Positions 33,070 to 42,732 of a stretch of 64,000 nt of DNA are shown in pieces. The DNA comes from Actinomycetota bacterium. Its GTDB lineage: Bacteria; Actinomycetota; Thermoleophilia; BMS3ABIN01. The notes under the pieces were generated by a model that did no database searches, was not told the origin of the DNA, and worked only from the letters and a program-made list of their open reading frames with translations. The stretch is taken from the NCBI GenBank assembly GCA_016235065.1, contig JACRMB010000002.1:124001-188000 (forward strand), written 5' to 3'. The translations under genes were made by a program, and so were the position numbers. Each line of letters starts with the position of its first letter. The stretch's first letter is position 1.

Positions 33070-36000
33070 ATGAAGGCTGTTGCGACATCCAGCAGGACCA
33101 GTCCACGCTTGATACTGCCGCTTCTCCTCTTGCTAGTGTTTGTGCCGGCACTTGTTCTTTTCTTCCATTCCGCGCCGGCCGAGTCGGCCCATCCGGGATA
33201 TAACGGCAAGGTCGTCTTTACCAGCAGCCGCGATGGCTACTCTGAGATATATTCCATGAACACCGATGGTTCCGGAGTACCGACCAACCTGACTAATAAT
33301 GGCGCCACACTGGACATCGATCCTGCCTGGTCACCCGATGCCAGCAGGATCGCCTACTCCAGCGGTTCGGGCATCAATGCGGAGATCTGGGTCATGAACG
33401 CCGACGGTTCCGGCCAGACCCGCCTGACCACCGATACCGCATGGGACGTGACCCCTGCCTGGTCGCCCGATGGCACTAAGATCGCCTTTGCCTCCGACCG
33501 TGCCGGCGGCGGCAACTGGGAGATCTACATGATGGACGCCAACGGTTCGGGCCTGACCCGAATGACTAACAGCCTCGGCAACGACGGCGGGCCTTCCTGG
33601 TCCCCCGACGGCACGATGATAGCTTTTAACAGCGACCGTGACGGCAATGTTGAGATCTATATCATGAATGTCGAAGACCGGGCCCTGACGCGCCTGACCA
33701 CCAACACAAGCTGGGATGCATATCCCGACTGGGCCCCCGACGGCACCAAGCTCGCCTTTGAGAGTGACCGTGACGGCAATTATGAGATCTACACGCTCAA
33801 CACCGCCGACAGCACCCAACAGACGCGCCTGACCAGCAATTCCACCAGCGACAACCTACCAGCCTGGTCGCCGGACGGCTCGAAGATCGCCTTCTACAGC
33901 TTCAGGGATGGAAACACCGAGGTGTATACCATGAACGCCGACGGTTCCGGCCAGACCAATCTGACCAGTAACCTGGCCAGCGACGAGTCGCCCGACTGGC
34001 AGCCGGCGCTAGCGCCTACAGTGCTAAAAACGCCCCCGGGGGCGAACGGCAAGATCGTCTTTTCCAGCAATTACGATCTGTTTTCGATGAATGCTGACGG
34101 CTCCGGATTGACGAGCATTACAAGCACCCCAACAGTGGGCGAAGAAAGTCCCGACTTCACACCCGATGGCTCGGCAATAGCCTTTTCCTGCCTGACCAAC
34201 AACTTTGCTATCTGCGGAATGATCGCCAGCGGCGGCCCCTCGGTGACCTTTACCACCCGCCAGTATGACCGTGAGCCTGCCTACTCGCCTGACGGCGGCA
34301 GGGTCGCCTTTTCCAGCAACCGCGATGGCAACCAGGAGATATATGTAATCGACCTGAATAACGCCAGCGAGACGCGGCTGACCCGAAACACAAGTGGCGA
34401 CTATGATCCCGATTTCTCGCCCGACGGCTCGAAGATCGTTTTTCAAAGTATCCGGGACGGCAGCAGCGAGATCTATATCATGAACGCCGACGGCTCGGTT
34501 CAGACGCGCCTGACCACCCAGGCCGAACTGCAAAATCATCAAAATTACAGTCCGGTCTTCTCGCCCGACGGTTCGAAGATAGTCTTCTATAGCGGATACG
34601 GGTTGGAAAAAAGAGACATATGCTTGATGAATGCCGATGGCTCCGGCCTGCTGAATCTGACCAACAGCTCAACTGAAGATGATGTCAATCCCACCTGGTC
34701 GCCGGACGGCTCCAAGCTTGTTTTCATGAAATACGACGTCAATGCCAGCAACAGTGATATCCATGTCATGAATGCTGACGGTTCGGGTCAAACGCTACTG
34801 ACATCTGACAGGCAAGGATTTCTGCATGCTGCCTGGCAGCCTCTCCCCAACTACCACTGGACCTGGTACGACGACATAGGCGGCAACAACTGGGTGCTGA
34901 TGGCGAACCCCGCCTCGGCCGGCAAGAGCCTGACCTACCAGCTTTCAATCAACGGGGATCCCCGTGACCTCTCCACTTTCAGCGATGGCGTCGTCGCTCC
35001 CGGCGGCAGCATCACCCCGAGCTACGGCGATCGCGGTGGCCCCGTGGTAGCCACATCCAGTGCCGGCGGCCGCGGCGTCGTCAGCCAGCGAATCCTCTGG
35101 CCCAGGGGAGGCAGCTCGATCGAGGAAGTCCTCGGCACCGACCGCGGCAGGCTGTCCAGCCACTTCTACTGGACCTGGTACGACCAGTTGAGTGACGGCT
35201 ACCAGAACTGGATCATGGTTGCCAATCCCAGCGCCACCGAGACGGTCAGGGCTGAGATCCTCATCGCCGGCCAGCCGATGCTGAACACGCTGATCGGCAA
35301 TCCTGGTTATGGCCAGACATATTTCGAGATAGCCCCGGATGCTAACGTGACTCCTACTTTCCCGGGAATGAGGAACGGCCCGGTGGAGGTGAGGGCATAC
35401 CGGGACGGCGGCAGCTGGTACGCGCTTTCCGACCACCGCGTGGTGATGGCCTCCCAGCGGGTGTTATCCGGAAACGGCTCCGCCTTCAACGAGGCGGTGG
35501 GTGTGCCGGTGGAAGAGCTCGCCAGCGACTACTACTGGCCCTGGTACGACGACGTCAACGGCCTGAACTGGCTGATGATGTCCAACCCCAATATCGCTCC
35601 CGCGATGTACCGGATCGACATCGGCGGCGGCTGCGATATAAACGGCGTCTGGAACGGAACGCCCAACACCATCTGTCAGACTGGCATGATCAACGGGGGA
35701 GAGATCATTTTCCAGCGCCTCGGCGTCGTCAACGGCCCCGTCCATGTCTACACGCTCAACGGGGTAAGCATCATCGCTTCGCAGCGCATCCTCTTTGGAT
35801 CATCATTCGGGGAGACGATGGGCTATCCGGCCGCCGACCTGGCTGCCACCTACCACTGGACCTGGTACGACCAGCAGACCGCCGGCATGGCGAACTGGGT
35901 GATGATCGCCAACCCGTCCACAACGCAGACAATCGACGTGCAGGTGTGGATGGCGGGGCAGCAGGCGCAGGAGGATGTGGGCGTCCCGACCGCGTCGCCC

Positions 36001-36186
36001 ACGACCTGGACGCTTCTGCCCGGGGAGCGGATCACGCCACGCTTCGGCAATTACATAGGCGGTCCGGTTGAAGTGAGAGCTTTCGTATCCGGTACTACGA
36101 CACCGGCGCCAGGCGGCGCCATCGTCTCCCAGCGAGTCCTTTACAACGGATTTTTCAACGAGGTGCTGGGGACGGTCATCAACTAA
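33070..36186 (+). CDS. Secreted double six-bladed propeller protein with WxWYD cassette
   Basis: A 1038-residue exported protein. Signal peptide 12-38 (LILPLLLLLVFVPALVLFFHS). Residues 45-590 hold twelve TolB/PD40-type beta-propeller repeats, each with a core like IAF.S.RDGN.EIY.MN.DGS...LT and ending ..P.WSPDG. The sixth and twelfth end in WQP and the first and seventh begin with NGK-[VI]-VF, so there are two tandem six-bladed propellers. From about residue 594 to the C-terminus there are four WxWYD repeats (near 594, 698, 820 and 927), homologous to those in the proteins at 9869-13000 and 19310-23899 and ending NGFFNEVLG. No enzymatic motif is seen; propellers of this kind usually bind proteins or sugars. 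Its last 8 bases overlap the convergent DUF3048 gene. Confidence 0.92.
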   Translation: MKAVATSSRTSPRLILPLLLLLVFVPALVLFFHSAPAESAHPGYNGKVVFTSSRDGYSEIYSMNTDGSGVPTNLTNNGATLDIDPAWSPDASRIAYSSGSGINAEIWVMNADGSGQTRLTTDTAWDVTPAWSPDGTKIAFASDRAGGGNWEIYMMDANGSGLTRMTNSLGNDGGPSWSPDGTMIAFNSDRDGNVEIYIMNVEDRALTRLTTNTSWDAYPDWAPDGTKLAFESDRDGNYEIYTLNTADSTQQTRLTSNSTSDNLPAWSPDGSKIAFYSFRDGNTEVYTMNADGSGQTNLTSNLASDESPDWQPALAPTVLKTPPGANGKIVFSSNYDLFSMNADGSGLTSITSTPTVGEESPDFTPDGSAIAFSCLTNNFAICGMIASGGPSVTFTTRQYDREPAYSPDGGRVAFSSNRDGNQEIYVIDLNNASETRLTRNTSGDYDPDFSPDGSKIVFQSIRDGSSEIYIMNADGSVQTRLTTQAELQNHQNYSPVFSPDGSKIVFYSGYGLEKRDICLMNADGSGLLNLTNSSTEDDVNPTWSPDGSKLVFMKYDVNASNSDIHVMNADGSGQTLLTSDRQGFLHAAWQPLPNYHWTWYDDIGGNNWVLMANPASAGKSLTYQLSINGDPRDLSTFSDGVVAPGGSITPSYGDRGGPVVATSSAGGRGVVSQRILWPRGGSSIEEVLGTDRGRLSSHFYWTWYDQLSDGYQNWIMVANPSATETVRAEILIAGQPMLNTLIGNPGYGQTYFEIAPDANVTPTFPGMRNGPVEVRAYRDGGSWYALSDHRVVMASQRVLSGNGSAFNEAVGVPVEELASDYYWPWYDDVNGLNWLMMSNPNIAPAMYRIDIGGGCDINGVWNGTPNTICQTGMINGGEIIFQRLGVVNGPVHVYTLNGVSIIASQRILFGSSFGETMGYPAADLAATYHWTWYDQQTAGMANWVMIANPSTTQTIDVQVWMAGQQAQEDVGVPTASPTTWTLLPGERITPRFGNYIGGPVEVRAFVSGTTTPAPGGAIVSQRVLYNGFFNEVLGTVIN

Positions 36187-37267
36187 TCGCCGGCTGGAAA
36201 CCCACCGGCACCAGCTGCACGAAAGTAAGACCGCGGTTGAGCGGTATCGGCTTGCCGCTGGCATCGAGGTACAAGGTCACCGAGCTCTCGCCATTCCGTT
36301 CCCAGGTCCCTTCGACCATCTGGCCGTCGCGGAAAACCTGTACCCGCCCCGTTCCCTGAAGGCCGAAGACCAGACCCATATTGCCGCCGGCGTCTTCCTC
36401 GATGTCGCTCTCGGAGATGTTCACGTACTGGATGATCACGTTTTTCGGGGATATCTGCACACCGTTGAGGGCGTCGATATGGGGCTCGCCGCCGATCGAT
36501 CGCAGCCAGCTGTTGGTTCCGGCGTCGTAACGGTATGAGACATCGGCGATCCCCGAGTAGGGAACCCCTATATAGGTCACCGCAGGCGCCGGGGTATCGT
36601 CCTTGAAAATCAGGGGCGTGACTTTATAGGTCGCGGGGATGCCCACCGATTCGGCTGCATTCCGGATGTTGCTCGTGCTGGTCATCATGTCATGGGGAGC
36701 CGCACGATCGTCGACCCGCCAGTAAGCCTGGGGATAGCTGGGGTCGTTGATGTTGGGCAGAGCCGCGGCTTCCAGCGCGTCGCTGGTTCCCCGGCTCGAT
36801 CCGGAATTGGACAGCAGGGCTGTGTATTCCGGCACCAGTTCCAGGTTGATCAGGCGGGCGCTCCGCACCGGGCCGATCGCGTCGACCTCCCGGCAGGCGA
36901 AGATCGCAGAAAAGCGGGTAACATCACCCTCGGCCATGGCTTCATAGACGATGTCCGCCTGGCTGAGGCCGGACTGGGGGCGGGCCGCCGGAGCGTTGTC
37001 CACCTGCACCAGGACCGGCCTTTTTTCCGTGGCGGCAAAACTGGTTACCTTGGTGCCGTCGAGGGGGCAATAATATTCAGGAGGCGGAGGCGTGACCGGG
37101 CCGGTGAATGTGCCGGCGGTCCTGGCTGGCTCCGGACCCTGGTTCGCCAGATAGAAAGCCACACCAGCGAAGGCGGCAGCAGCCACCAGAACGATGATGA
37201 GGATGATTGCTATCCATCTTCGCGAGGAGCCGGATTCGGAGCTGTACTTGTGAATCGGGGTAGACAT
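36179..37267 (-). CDS. DUF3048 (YerB-like) membrane-anchored protein
   Basis: About 362 residues. The short cytoplasmic N-terminus is followed by one membrane span (WIAIILIIVLVAAAAFAGVAFYLA), a proline-rich linker and an extracellular domain. The domain has PVLVQVDNAPAARPQSGLSQADIVYEAMAEGDVTRFSAIF and GPVRSARLINLELV, which are diagnostic of DUF3048, and the C-terminal WERNGESSVTLYLDASGKPIPLNRGLTFVQLVP. The frame is open to 37426, but the ATG at 37267 gives a normal membrane-anchored protein. Function is unknown; Bacillus YerB is a lipoprotein of this family. It converges with the propeller gene with an 8-base overlap of the two stop regions. Confidence 0.88.
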   Translation of the reverse strand: MSTPIHKYSSESGSSRRWIAIILIIVLVAAAAFAGVAFYLANQGPEPARTAGTFTGPVTPPPPEYYCPLDGTKVTSFAATEKRPVLVQVDNAPAARPQSGLSQADIVYEAMAEGDVTRFSAIFACREVDAIGPVRSARLINLELVPEYTALLSNSGSSRGTSDALEAAALPNINDPSYPQAYWRVDDRAAPHDMMTSTSNIRNAAESVGIPATYKVTPLIFKDDTPAPAVTYIGVPYSGIADVSYRYDAGTNSWLRSIGGEPHIDALNGVQISPKNVIIQYVNISESDIEEDAGGNMGLVFGLQGTGRVQVFRDGQMVEGTWERNGESSVTLYLDASGKPIPLNRGLTFVQLVPVGFQPAIS

Positions 37268-37316
37268 ACTGACCTTATCGAGGTTAGCGGAATGGTCAGG
37301 CAATGTCAAAAACCAG

Positions 37317-37322
37317 TAAAAT
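37317..37322 (+). promoter_or_regulatory. Candidate -10 box for leaderless queH
   Basis: TAAAAT (5 of 6 to consensus) ends six bases before the ATG at 37329. No convincing -35 box is present. A GAGAAG just before the ATG could also serve as a weak ribosome site for the ATG at 37335. Confidence 0.35.
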
Positions 37323-37328
37323 GAGAAG

Positions 37329-37874
37329 ATGAAGATGCTGCTCCATATATGCTGCGCCCCCTGTTCCACAGCCACGATCGAGGCATGGCGCGCGGACGCG
37401 GCCGAACTGACCGGCGTCTTCTTCAATCCGAATATCCATCCCTTCAGCGAACACCAGCGCCGGTACGAGACCCTGCTCGATTACGCAGGCAAGACAGGCA
37501 TACCGCTGATAGGAGAGCCTCTATACGACGTCGCCGGCTGGCTCCGGCAGGTACATGGCAAGGAAGAAAAAGGCGTTCGCTGCCGTATCTGCATCTCCCA
37601 GCGGCTGCGAAATACCGCTGAGCTTGGCGCCGCCGCCGGCCTCGATGCTTTCAGCACGACGCTGCTGATCAGCCCCTGGCAGGAACACGAGATCATCCGG
37701 GAAGAAGGTGAGCGCGCCGCGGCTGAATTCGGCATCGAGTTCCGCTACCGGGACCTGCGTCCGGCATATCGCCGCAGCGCCGAACTCTCCCGCGAAGCAG
37801 GCCTCTATCGCCAGAAATATTGCGGCTGCATCTTCAGCGAGGCGGAAGCGGCAGCCGAGCGGGCGGCCCGCTGA
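37329..37874 (+). CDS. queH: Epoxyqueuosine reductase QueH
   Basis: A 181-residue member of the QueH (formerly DUF208) family, which reduces epoxyqueuosine to queuosine in tRNA and replaces the unrelated cobalamin enzyme QueG. Cysteine motifs that bind the Fe-S and metal centres are LLHICCAPC, VRCRICISQRL and YCGCIFSE. FFNPNIHPFSEHQRR and STTLLISPWQEH are further family signatures. Its stop overlaps the queA start (TGATG), so the last two enzymes of the queuosine pathway are translationally coupled, in reverse order of the chemistry. Confidence 0.95.
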   Translation: MKMLLHICCAPCSTATIEAWRADAAELTGVFFNPNIHPFSEHQRRYETLLDYAGKTGIPLIGEPLYDVAGWLRQVHGKEEKGVRCRICISQRLRNTAELGAAAGLDAFSTTLLISPWQEHEIIREEGERAAAEFGIEFRYRDLRPAYRRSAELSREAGLYRQKYCGCIFSEAEAAAERAAR

Positions 37875-38914
37875 TGCTCACCAGCGAACTGGATTACAAT
37901 CTGCCGGCGGAGCTCATCGCCCAGAGGCCGGTCGTCCCCCGCGATCACAGCCGCCTGCTGATTTACAACCGCTCCACAAAAGCTATCGAGCATCGGCGCC
38001 TGCCGGACCTGCTCTCGCATCTGAACGCGGGCGACTGCCTCGTATATAACGATTCCCGGGTCCTGAGAGCGCGGGTCCATGCGGTGAAGCCCACCGGCGG
38101 CAAGGTCGAGCTGCTGTTTCTCCAGCGCCGCCGCCCCGGCCTCTGGGAAGCGCTGGTGAGACCGACCGCCCGGCTCCGTGAGGGGACCGGGCTGGAATTG
38201 GCTCCAGACACTCAGCCGGAAGGATTGAAACCGGGAGCCATATTCACTCTGAAGGAGCACTTGGGGGGCGGCCGCTGGCTGGTGAAGAACATGACCGCCA
38301 TGCCGACCGAGCGGCTTCTGGAGCAGATCGGCGAGATGCCGCTGCCGCCATATATCCACGAACAGCCGGACGATCCGGAGCGTTACCAGACAGTTTATTC
38401 CAGGGAGACAGGCTCTGCGGCGGCGCCCACGGCCGGGCTTCATTTCACCCCGGAGCTGATCGAGCGGACCCGGGCCATGGGCATCTCTCTGCTGCCTTTG
38501 ACACTCCACATCGGACTTGACACCTTTCGCCCGGTCAGTGAAGCGGACCTGTCGCTGCACGATATCCACAGCGAGCACTATTCCCTGCCGCAGACGTCCC
38601 TTGAAAAAATCTTGAGGACCAGGGAGGGAGGCGGCAGGGTCGTGGCCGTCGGCACGACCTCGGTGCGGGTGCTGGAGACTGTTTTTCAGGAGCCGCCTGG
38701 TCCGTTAGCCGGCGACACGCGGCTGTTCATCACGCCAGGCTTCGACTTCCGGATCACCGACGCGCTGCTTACCAATTTCCATCTGCCGAAGTCGACGCTG
38801 CTGGCGCTGGTTATGGCGTTCGCGGGAGTCGATGAGACGAAGCGCCTTTACAGGGAAGCCGTCGCCGAGCGCTACAGGTTCTTCAGTTTCGGCGACGCCA
38901 TGCTGCTGCTCTGA
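37874..38914 (+). CDS. queA: S-adenosylmethionine:tRNA ribosyltransferase-isomerase QueA
   Basis: A 346-residue enzyme that transfers the ribosyl part of SAM to 7-aminomethyl-7-deazaguanine in tRNA, giving epoxyqueuosine. It has LDYNLPAELIAQRPVVPRDHSRLL, DCLVYNDSRVLRARV, the substrate loop TGSAAAPTAGLHFTPEL, LTLHIGLDTFRPV, and the C-terminal ITDALLTNFHLPKSTLLALVMAFAG. A longer frame begins at 37820 inside queH; the ATG at 37874, overlapping the queH stop, matches the family start. A strong terminator follows. tgt, which acts earlier in the pathway, lies 1.5 kb downstream after two opposing genes. Confidence 0.96.
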   Translation: MLTSELDYNLPAELIAQRPVVPRDHSRLLIYNRSTKAIEHRRLPDLLSHLNAGDCLVYNDSRVLRARVHAVKPTGGKVELLFLQRRRPGLWEALVRPTARLREGTGLELAPDTQPEGLKPGAIFTLKEHLGGGRWLVKNMTAMPTERLLEQIGEMPLPPYIHEQPDDPERYQTVYSRETGSAAAPTAGLHFTPELIERTRAMGISLLPLTLHIGLDTFRPVSEADLSLHDIHSEHYSLPQTSLEKILRTREGGGRVVAVGTTSVRVLETVFQEPPGPLAGDTRLFITPGFDFRITDALLTNFHLPKSTLLALVMAFAGVDETKRLYREAVAERYRFFSFGDAMLLL

Positions 38915-38950
38915 CCGCAGGTCTGGCCGTGAAGCTCGCGGCCACTATAA

Positions 38951-38974
38951 AAAAACGCGCCGGAGCGCGTTTTT
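38951..38974 (+). terminator. Rho-independent terminator after queA
   Basis: A 10-bp perfect stem AAAAACGCGC-CGGA-GCGCGTTTTT with a T-rich 3' arm. The A-run on the 5' arm makes it work in both directions, so it also serves the minus-strand gene ending at 39000. Confidence 0.85.
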
Positions 38975-38999
38975 AGTCGTTTTATCTGATGTGGATCCT

Positions 39000-39398
39000 T
39001 CAGAAATCCGTGCCAGTGGGCGGCAGTCCCTCATCGGTGCAGACTGTATCTTCGCCGGGATCGACCTCGGTCACGGAATCCCTGGAGACGAGCTCGGATC
39101 CGTTGTGCGGGGCTACCATCTTGATCGTGTCCATGCGCACGATGAGCGTCTCGACCTTGCGCGCCGGCTCCTCGAGATGGCGGATGTTGCGATATGTGGC
39201 GTTGGTGAGCGGCAGATACTGCTGTCCCTTGGCGTTGAGGATGTCGCTGACGCGCGACTGGTAGCCTCCGGGCTTGATGTGCAGAAAACCGTCGATCTCG
39301 TAGTCTTCCGTGGTGATCAACACGCGCACAGCTTTGGTCTCGATGTTGGGGCTGACTCCTGAAACACAAGGTTTGTTGGTGTTCTTGCCGAAGTCCAT
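39000..39398 (-). CDS. Conserved-looking hypothetical protein
   Basis: A 132-residue soluble protein. Its middle reads like a compact beta-rich domain: KAVRVLITTEDYEIDGFLHIKPGGYQSRVSDIL, then QYLPLTNATYRN and VETLIVRMDTIKMVAP. It resembles a short family of uncharacterised bacterial proteins often annotated as DUF6812, but that match is from memory and uncertain. The C-terminus is acidic and loop-like. It is encoded next to the secreted caspase-like gene on the same strand, about 60 bases downstream of it. No signal peptide or membrane span is seen. Confidence 0.7.
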   Translation of the reverse strand: MDFGKNTNKPCVSGVSPNIETKAVRVLITTEDYEIDGFLHIKPGGYQSRVSDILNAKGQQYLPLTNATYRNIRHLEEPARKVETLIVRMDTIKMVAPHNGSELVSRDSVTEVDPGEDTVCTDEGLPPTGTDF

Positions 39399-39460
39399 GT
39401 TCGCTCTCCTACACTAAGCTGGGGATGCCTCCCGGGAAACTGGAGTGGTCGTCTTTTCGG

Positions 39461-40339
39461 CTAGTGAAGCGAGAAACCTAAATCCATGTTTCCTGGATAT
39501 TTATCGGCAATCTGGGGATTTTGACCATATCTGAGGGAGGCCCAGGGAGCGGACAGGCTGAAGGCCTGCTCGATGGTCATGCCCTGGGAGACGCCCAGTT
39601 CGACCATGTATTGCATCATCACGCCGCGTTGCGTTTCCGGGATCTCGTTGGAGAGTTCGTCGGCGCGGCTGGATGTGGTCAGGATGCGGTTGGCGCCCGA
39701 GATGCCTGGCTTGTCGAAGCCGCCGCTGAAGCAGCTGTCGATGTGGATCCACATGCGGCCGGCACGGATGCCGTCGAGCAGGCCGGCCAGTTCGGCGTCC
39801 CAGATCAGGCCCTGCCCTTTCTTGTAATCGAAGTTGATGAAGTCGAAGGGTACCAGGGAATAGGCGTCGGCGATGCCCGGGAGGTTCAGGCCGATGTTGG
39901 GGGCGCTCCGTAATCCGTGACCGCTGTAAAAGACGACTACATCTGAGTCGCTGTCGATATCCGGATTATCCGCCAGCCAGCCCAGAGCATCCAGGATGTT
40001 GCGGCGGGTCGCCTGGGAATTCTGCAACAGGATGACGTTGTTCCTGGGAAAACCGAATTTCTCCGTGACCAGCCTGTACATCGAGGCGGCGTCCTGGTCG
40101 GCGTATGAGATCTGGCCCAGTTCGTAGTTATCGTACACGATGCCCACGATAACGGCGTACTTCTTCTTCGATGGCTGATCCTGGGCGACGCCCTCTTCCA
40201 GGCCCTTGCCGAACCCGGTCTGGGCGATCATGTTGACCGGCACCAGGGATTCGTCAGAAGACACTACTCCCGCAAGGCCGAGAAACAGGATCAGGGTAGC
40301 GAGAAAACTGAGGATGGTCTTGTTACTGAAAAACTGCAT
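39461..40339 (-). CDS. Secreted caspase-family (C14) protease
   Basis: A 292-residue protein from the ATG at 40339 (an ATCAGG precedes it); the longer frame to 40552 adds a non-conserved stretch. Residues 8-28 form a signal peptide (ILSFLATLILFLGLAGVVSS). The caspase fold follows: KKYAVIVGIVYDNYE, YADQDAASMYRLVTEKFGFP, VVVFYSGHG with catalytic H141, and MWIHIDSCFSGG with catalytic C203. TTSSRADELSNEIPETQRGVM is the loop before the C-terminal strands. The dyad is intact, so it should be an active cysteine protease (metacaspase- or gingipain-like) acting outside the membrane. It sits between queA and tgt on the opposite strand, with no recognisable partner other than the hypothetical gene at 39000. 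Confidence 0.9.
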   Translation of the reverse strand: MQFFSNKTILSFLATLILFLGLAGVVSSDESLVPVNMIAQTGFGKGLEEGVAQDQPSKKKYAVIVGIVYDNYELGQISYADQDAASMYRLVTEKFGFPRNNVILLQNSQATRRNILDALGWLADNPDIDSDSDVVVFYSGHGLRSAPNIGLNLPGIADAYSLVPFDFINFDYKKGQGLIWDAELAGLLDGIRAGRMWIHIDSCFSGGFDKPGISGANRILTTSSRADELSNEIPETQRGVMMQYMVELGVSQGMTIEQAFSLSAPWASLRYGQNPQIADKYPGNMDLGFSLH

Positions 40340-40426
40340 CCTGATGATTTTAGCACGCCCATCCGCAGCCGGCGAGGCCGCTGCCACCTCCGCGGGCATG
40401 GCGCCGACCCCAGCCGGGCCACCTGA

Positions 40427-41590
<1,164 letters not shown>

Positions 41591-41606
41591 AGGGAAAGGA
41601 CCAATA

Positions 41607-41981
41607 ATGATCGCTTCCATCACGAACCTGTTTTTTCTGATAGCCCAGGAGGGCGGAGAAGCCGGCGGCGAAGAGGCTGCGGGCGGAGCAGGCAGTTATA
41701 TGCTGTTCATCTATGTGGCGTTATTCGTCGGGGTCTTCTACTTCCTGCTGATCCGGCCCGGGCAGAAACAGCGCAAGCAGCATGAGCAGCTGGTCAGCTC
41801 CATCAGCAAGGGCGACGAGATCATGACCGCCGGCGGCATATACGGGACTATCACAAAAGTCCATGATGACTATGTGATGATCAGTGTCGCTGACAAGACC
41901 GAGATCAAACTGTCGCGCAACTCCATCGCCCGGACCCTGAATGCTTCCGCTGAGGAAGCTGAAGAGGCCACGGAAGAATAA
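41607..41981 (+). CDS. yajC: Preprotein translocase subunit YajC
   Basis: A 124-residue protein with one membrane span (about 30-50, YMLFIYVALFVGVFYFLLIRP), followed by the basic QKQRKQHEQLVSSISKGDEIMTAGGIYGTI, the family signature. A glycine/glutamate-rich N-terminus faces outwards and the tail is acidic. YajC associates with SecDF and the SecYEG channel. GGGAAAGGA precedes the start. It lies 16 bases after tgt, the usual arrangement. Confidence 0.95.
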   Translation: MIASITNLFFLIAQEGGEAGGEEAAGGAGSYMLFIYVALFVGVFYFLLIRPGQKQRKQHEQLVSSISKGDEIMTAGGIYGTITKVHDDYVMISVADKTEIKLSRNSIARTLNASAEEAEEATEE

Positions 41982-42023
41982 CTATCACGGCCGGACTGTT
42001 GCTTCCCCACTAAAACCAGGACA

Positions 42024-42728
42024 ATGCAACTGGAACTCGCTGTCAGCAAGGTGGACAAGTTCGGCGTCTCCCCGGGCGGGGACACCGTCGAAGTCACCGA
42101 GCGCCCTAATGGCGGCGTCAGCATCGTGCTTTCCGACGGCCAGGGTTCCGGAGCTCCTGCCAAGGCGATCAGTGCTTTCGTAGTCTCAAAGGCGATCTCG
42201 ATGATAGCGGACGGAGCCCGTGATGGCGCTGTGGCAAGGGCTGTCAATGACGCCCTCTACGCCCGACGCCGCGCCCAGGTATCCGCCACCCTGACGATAA
42301 TCTCCGCTGACACCGACAACGGTCAGATCATAATCTCCCGCAACTCCAGCTGCCCGGTTATCGCTCTTTCTGATGACGGAGTCAGTTCGATGCTCGACGA
42401 GCGCTCTCTGCCCATCGGCACCCAGCGGATGATACGGCCGCAGATCGTACAGCTGCCACTGAAGGAGCCGCGTACTATCCTGGCATTTTCTGATGGCATC
42501 CTTTCAGGGAACAAGGGTGCGGGCGAAAAAGCGGTCTTCGAGACGATCATCGGACTGGCCGGGAAGGCTGTCACCAGGCCTGCCGAACTCAGCCGGGCGA
42601 TCCTCGACTGGGCTATCGAGCGGGACCAGGGAAGGCCAGTCGACGACATCAGCGTGGTCGCAGTCAGGATCTCTCCGAAGGCCGGTGAGAAGGAAGTCCG
42701 TGAGATGACAATGAAGTTCCCACTGTGA
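42024..42728 (+). CDS. SpoIIE-like PP2C serine phosphatase
   Basis: A 234-residue stand-alone PP2C-type phosphatase domain of the SpoIIE/RsbU class. Metal-binding aspartates lie in SIVLSDGQGSG, ILAFSDGIL and PVDDISVVAVRI. No sensor or membrane domain is fused to it. Such phosphatases normally dephosphorylate anti-anti-sigma factors; no sigma regulator is encoded nearby. It lies between yajC and secD, with AGGAC upstream of its ATG, and probably shares their transcript. Confidence 0.87.
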   Translation: MQLELAVSKVDKFGVSPGGDTVEVTERPNGGVSIVLSDGQGSGAPAKAISAFVVSKAISMIADGARDGAVARAVNDALYARRRAQVSATLTIISADTDNGQIIISRNSSCPVIALSDDGVSSMLDERSLPIGTQRMIRPQIVQLPLKEPRTILAFSDGILSGNKGAGEKAVFETIIGLAGKAVTRPAELSRAILDWAIERDQGRPVDDISVVAVRISPKAGEKEVREMTMKFPL

Positions 42729-42732
42729 AGCC

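Noticed and set aside
39461-40339. Caspase-like gene as part of a CRISPR-linked (Craspase) or gasdermin defence system
   Set aside because: No type III-E effector, gasdermin or toxin partner is nearby, and the protein has a signal peptide.
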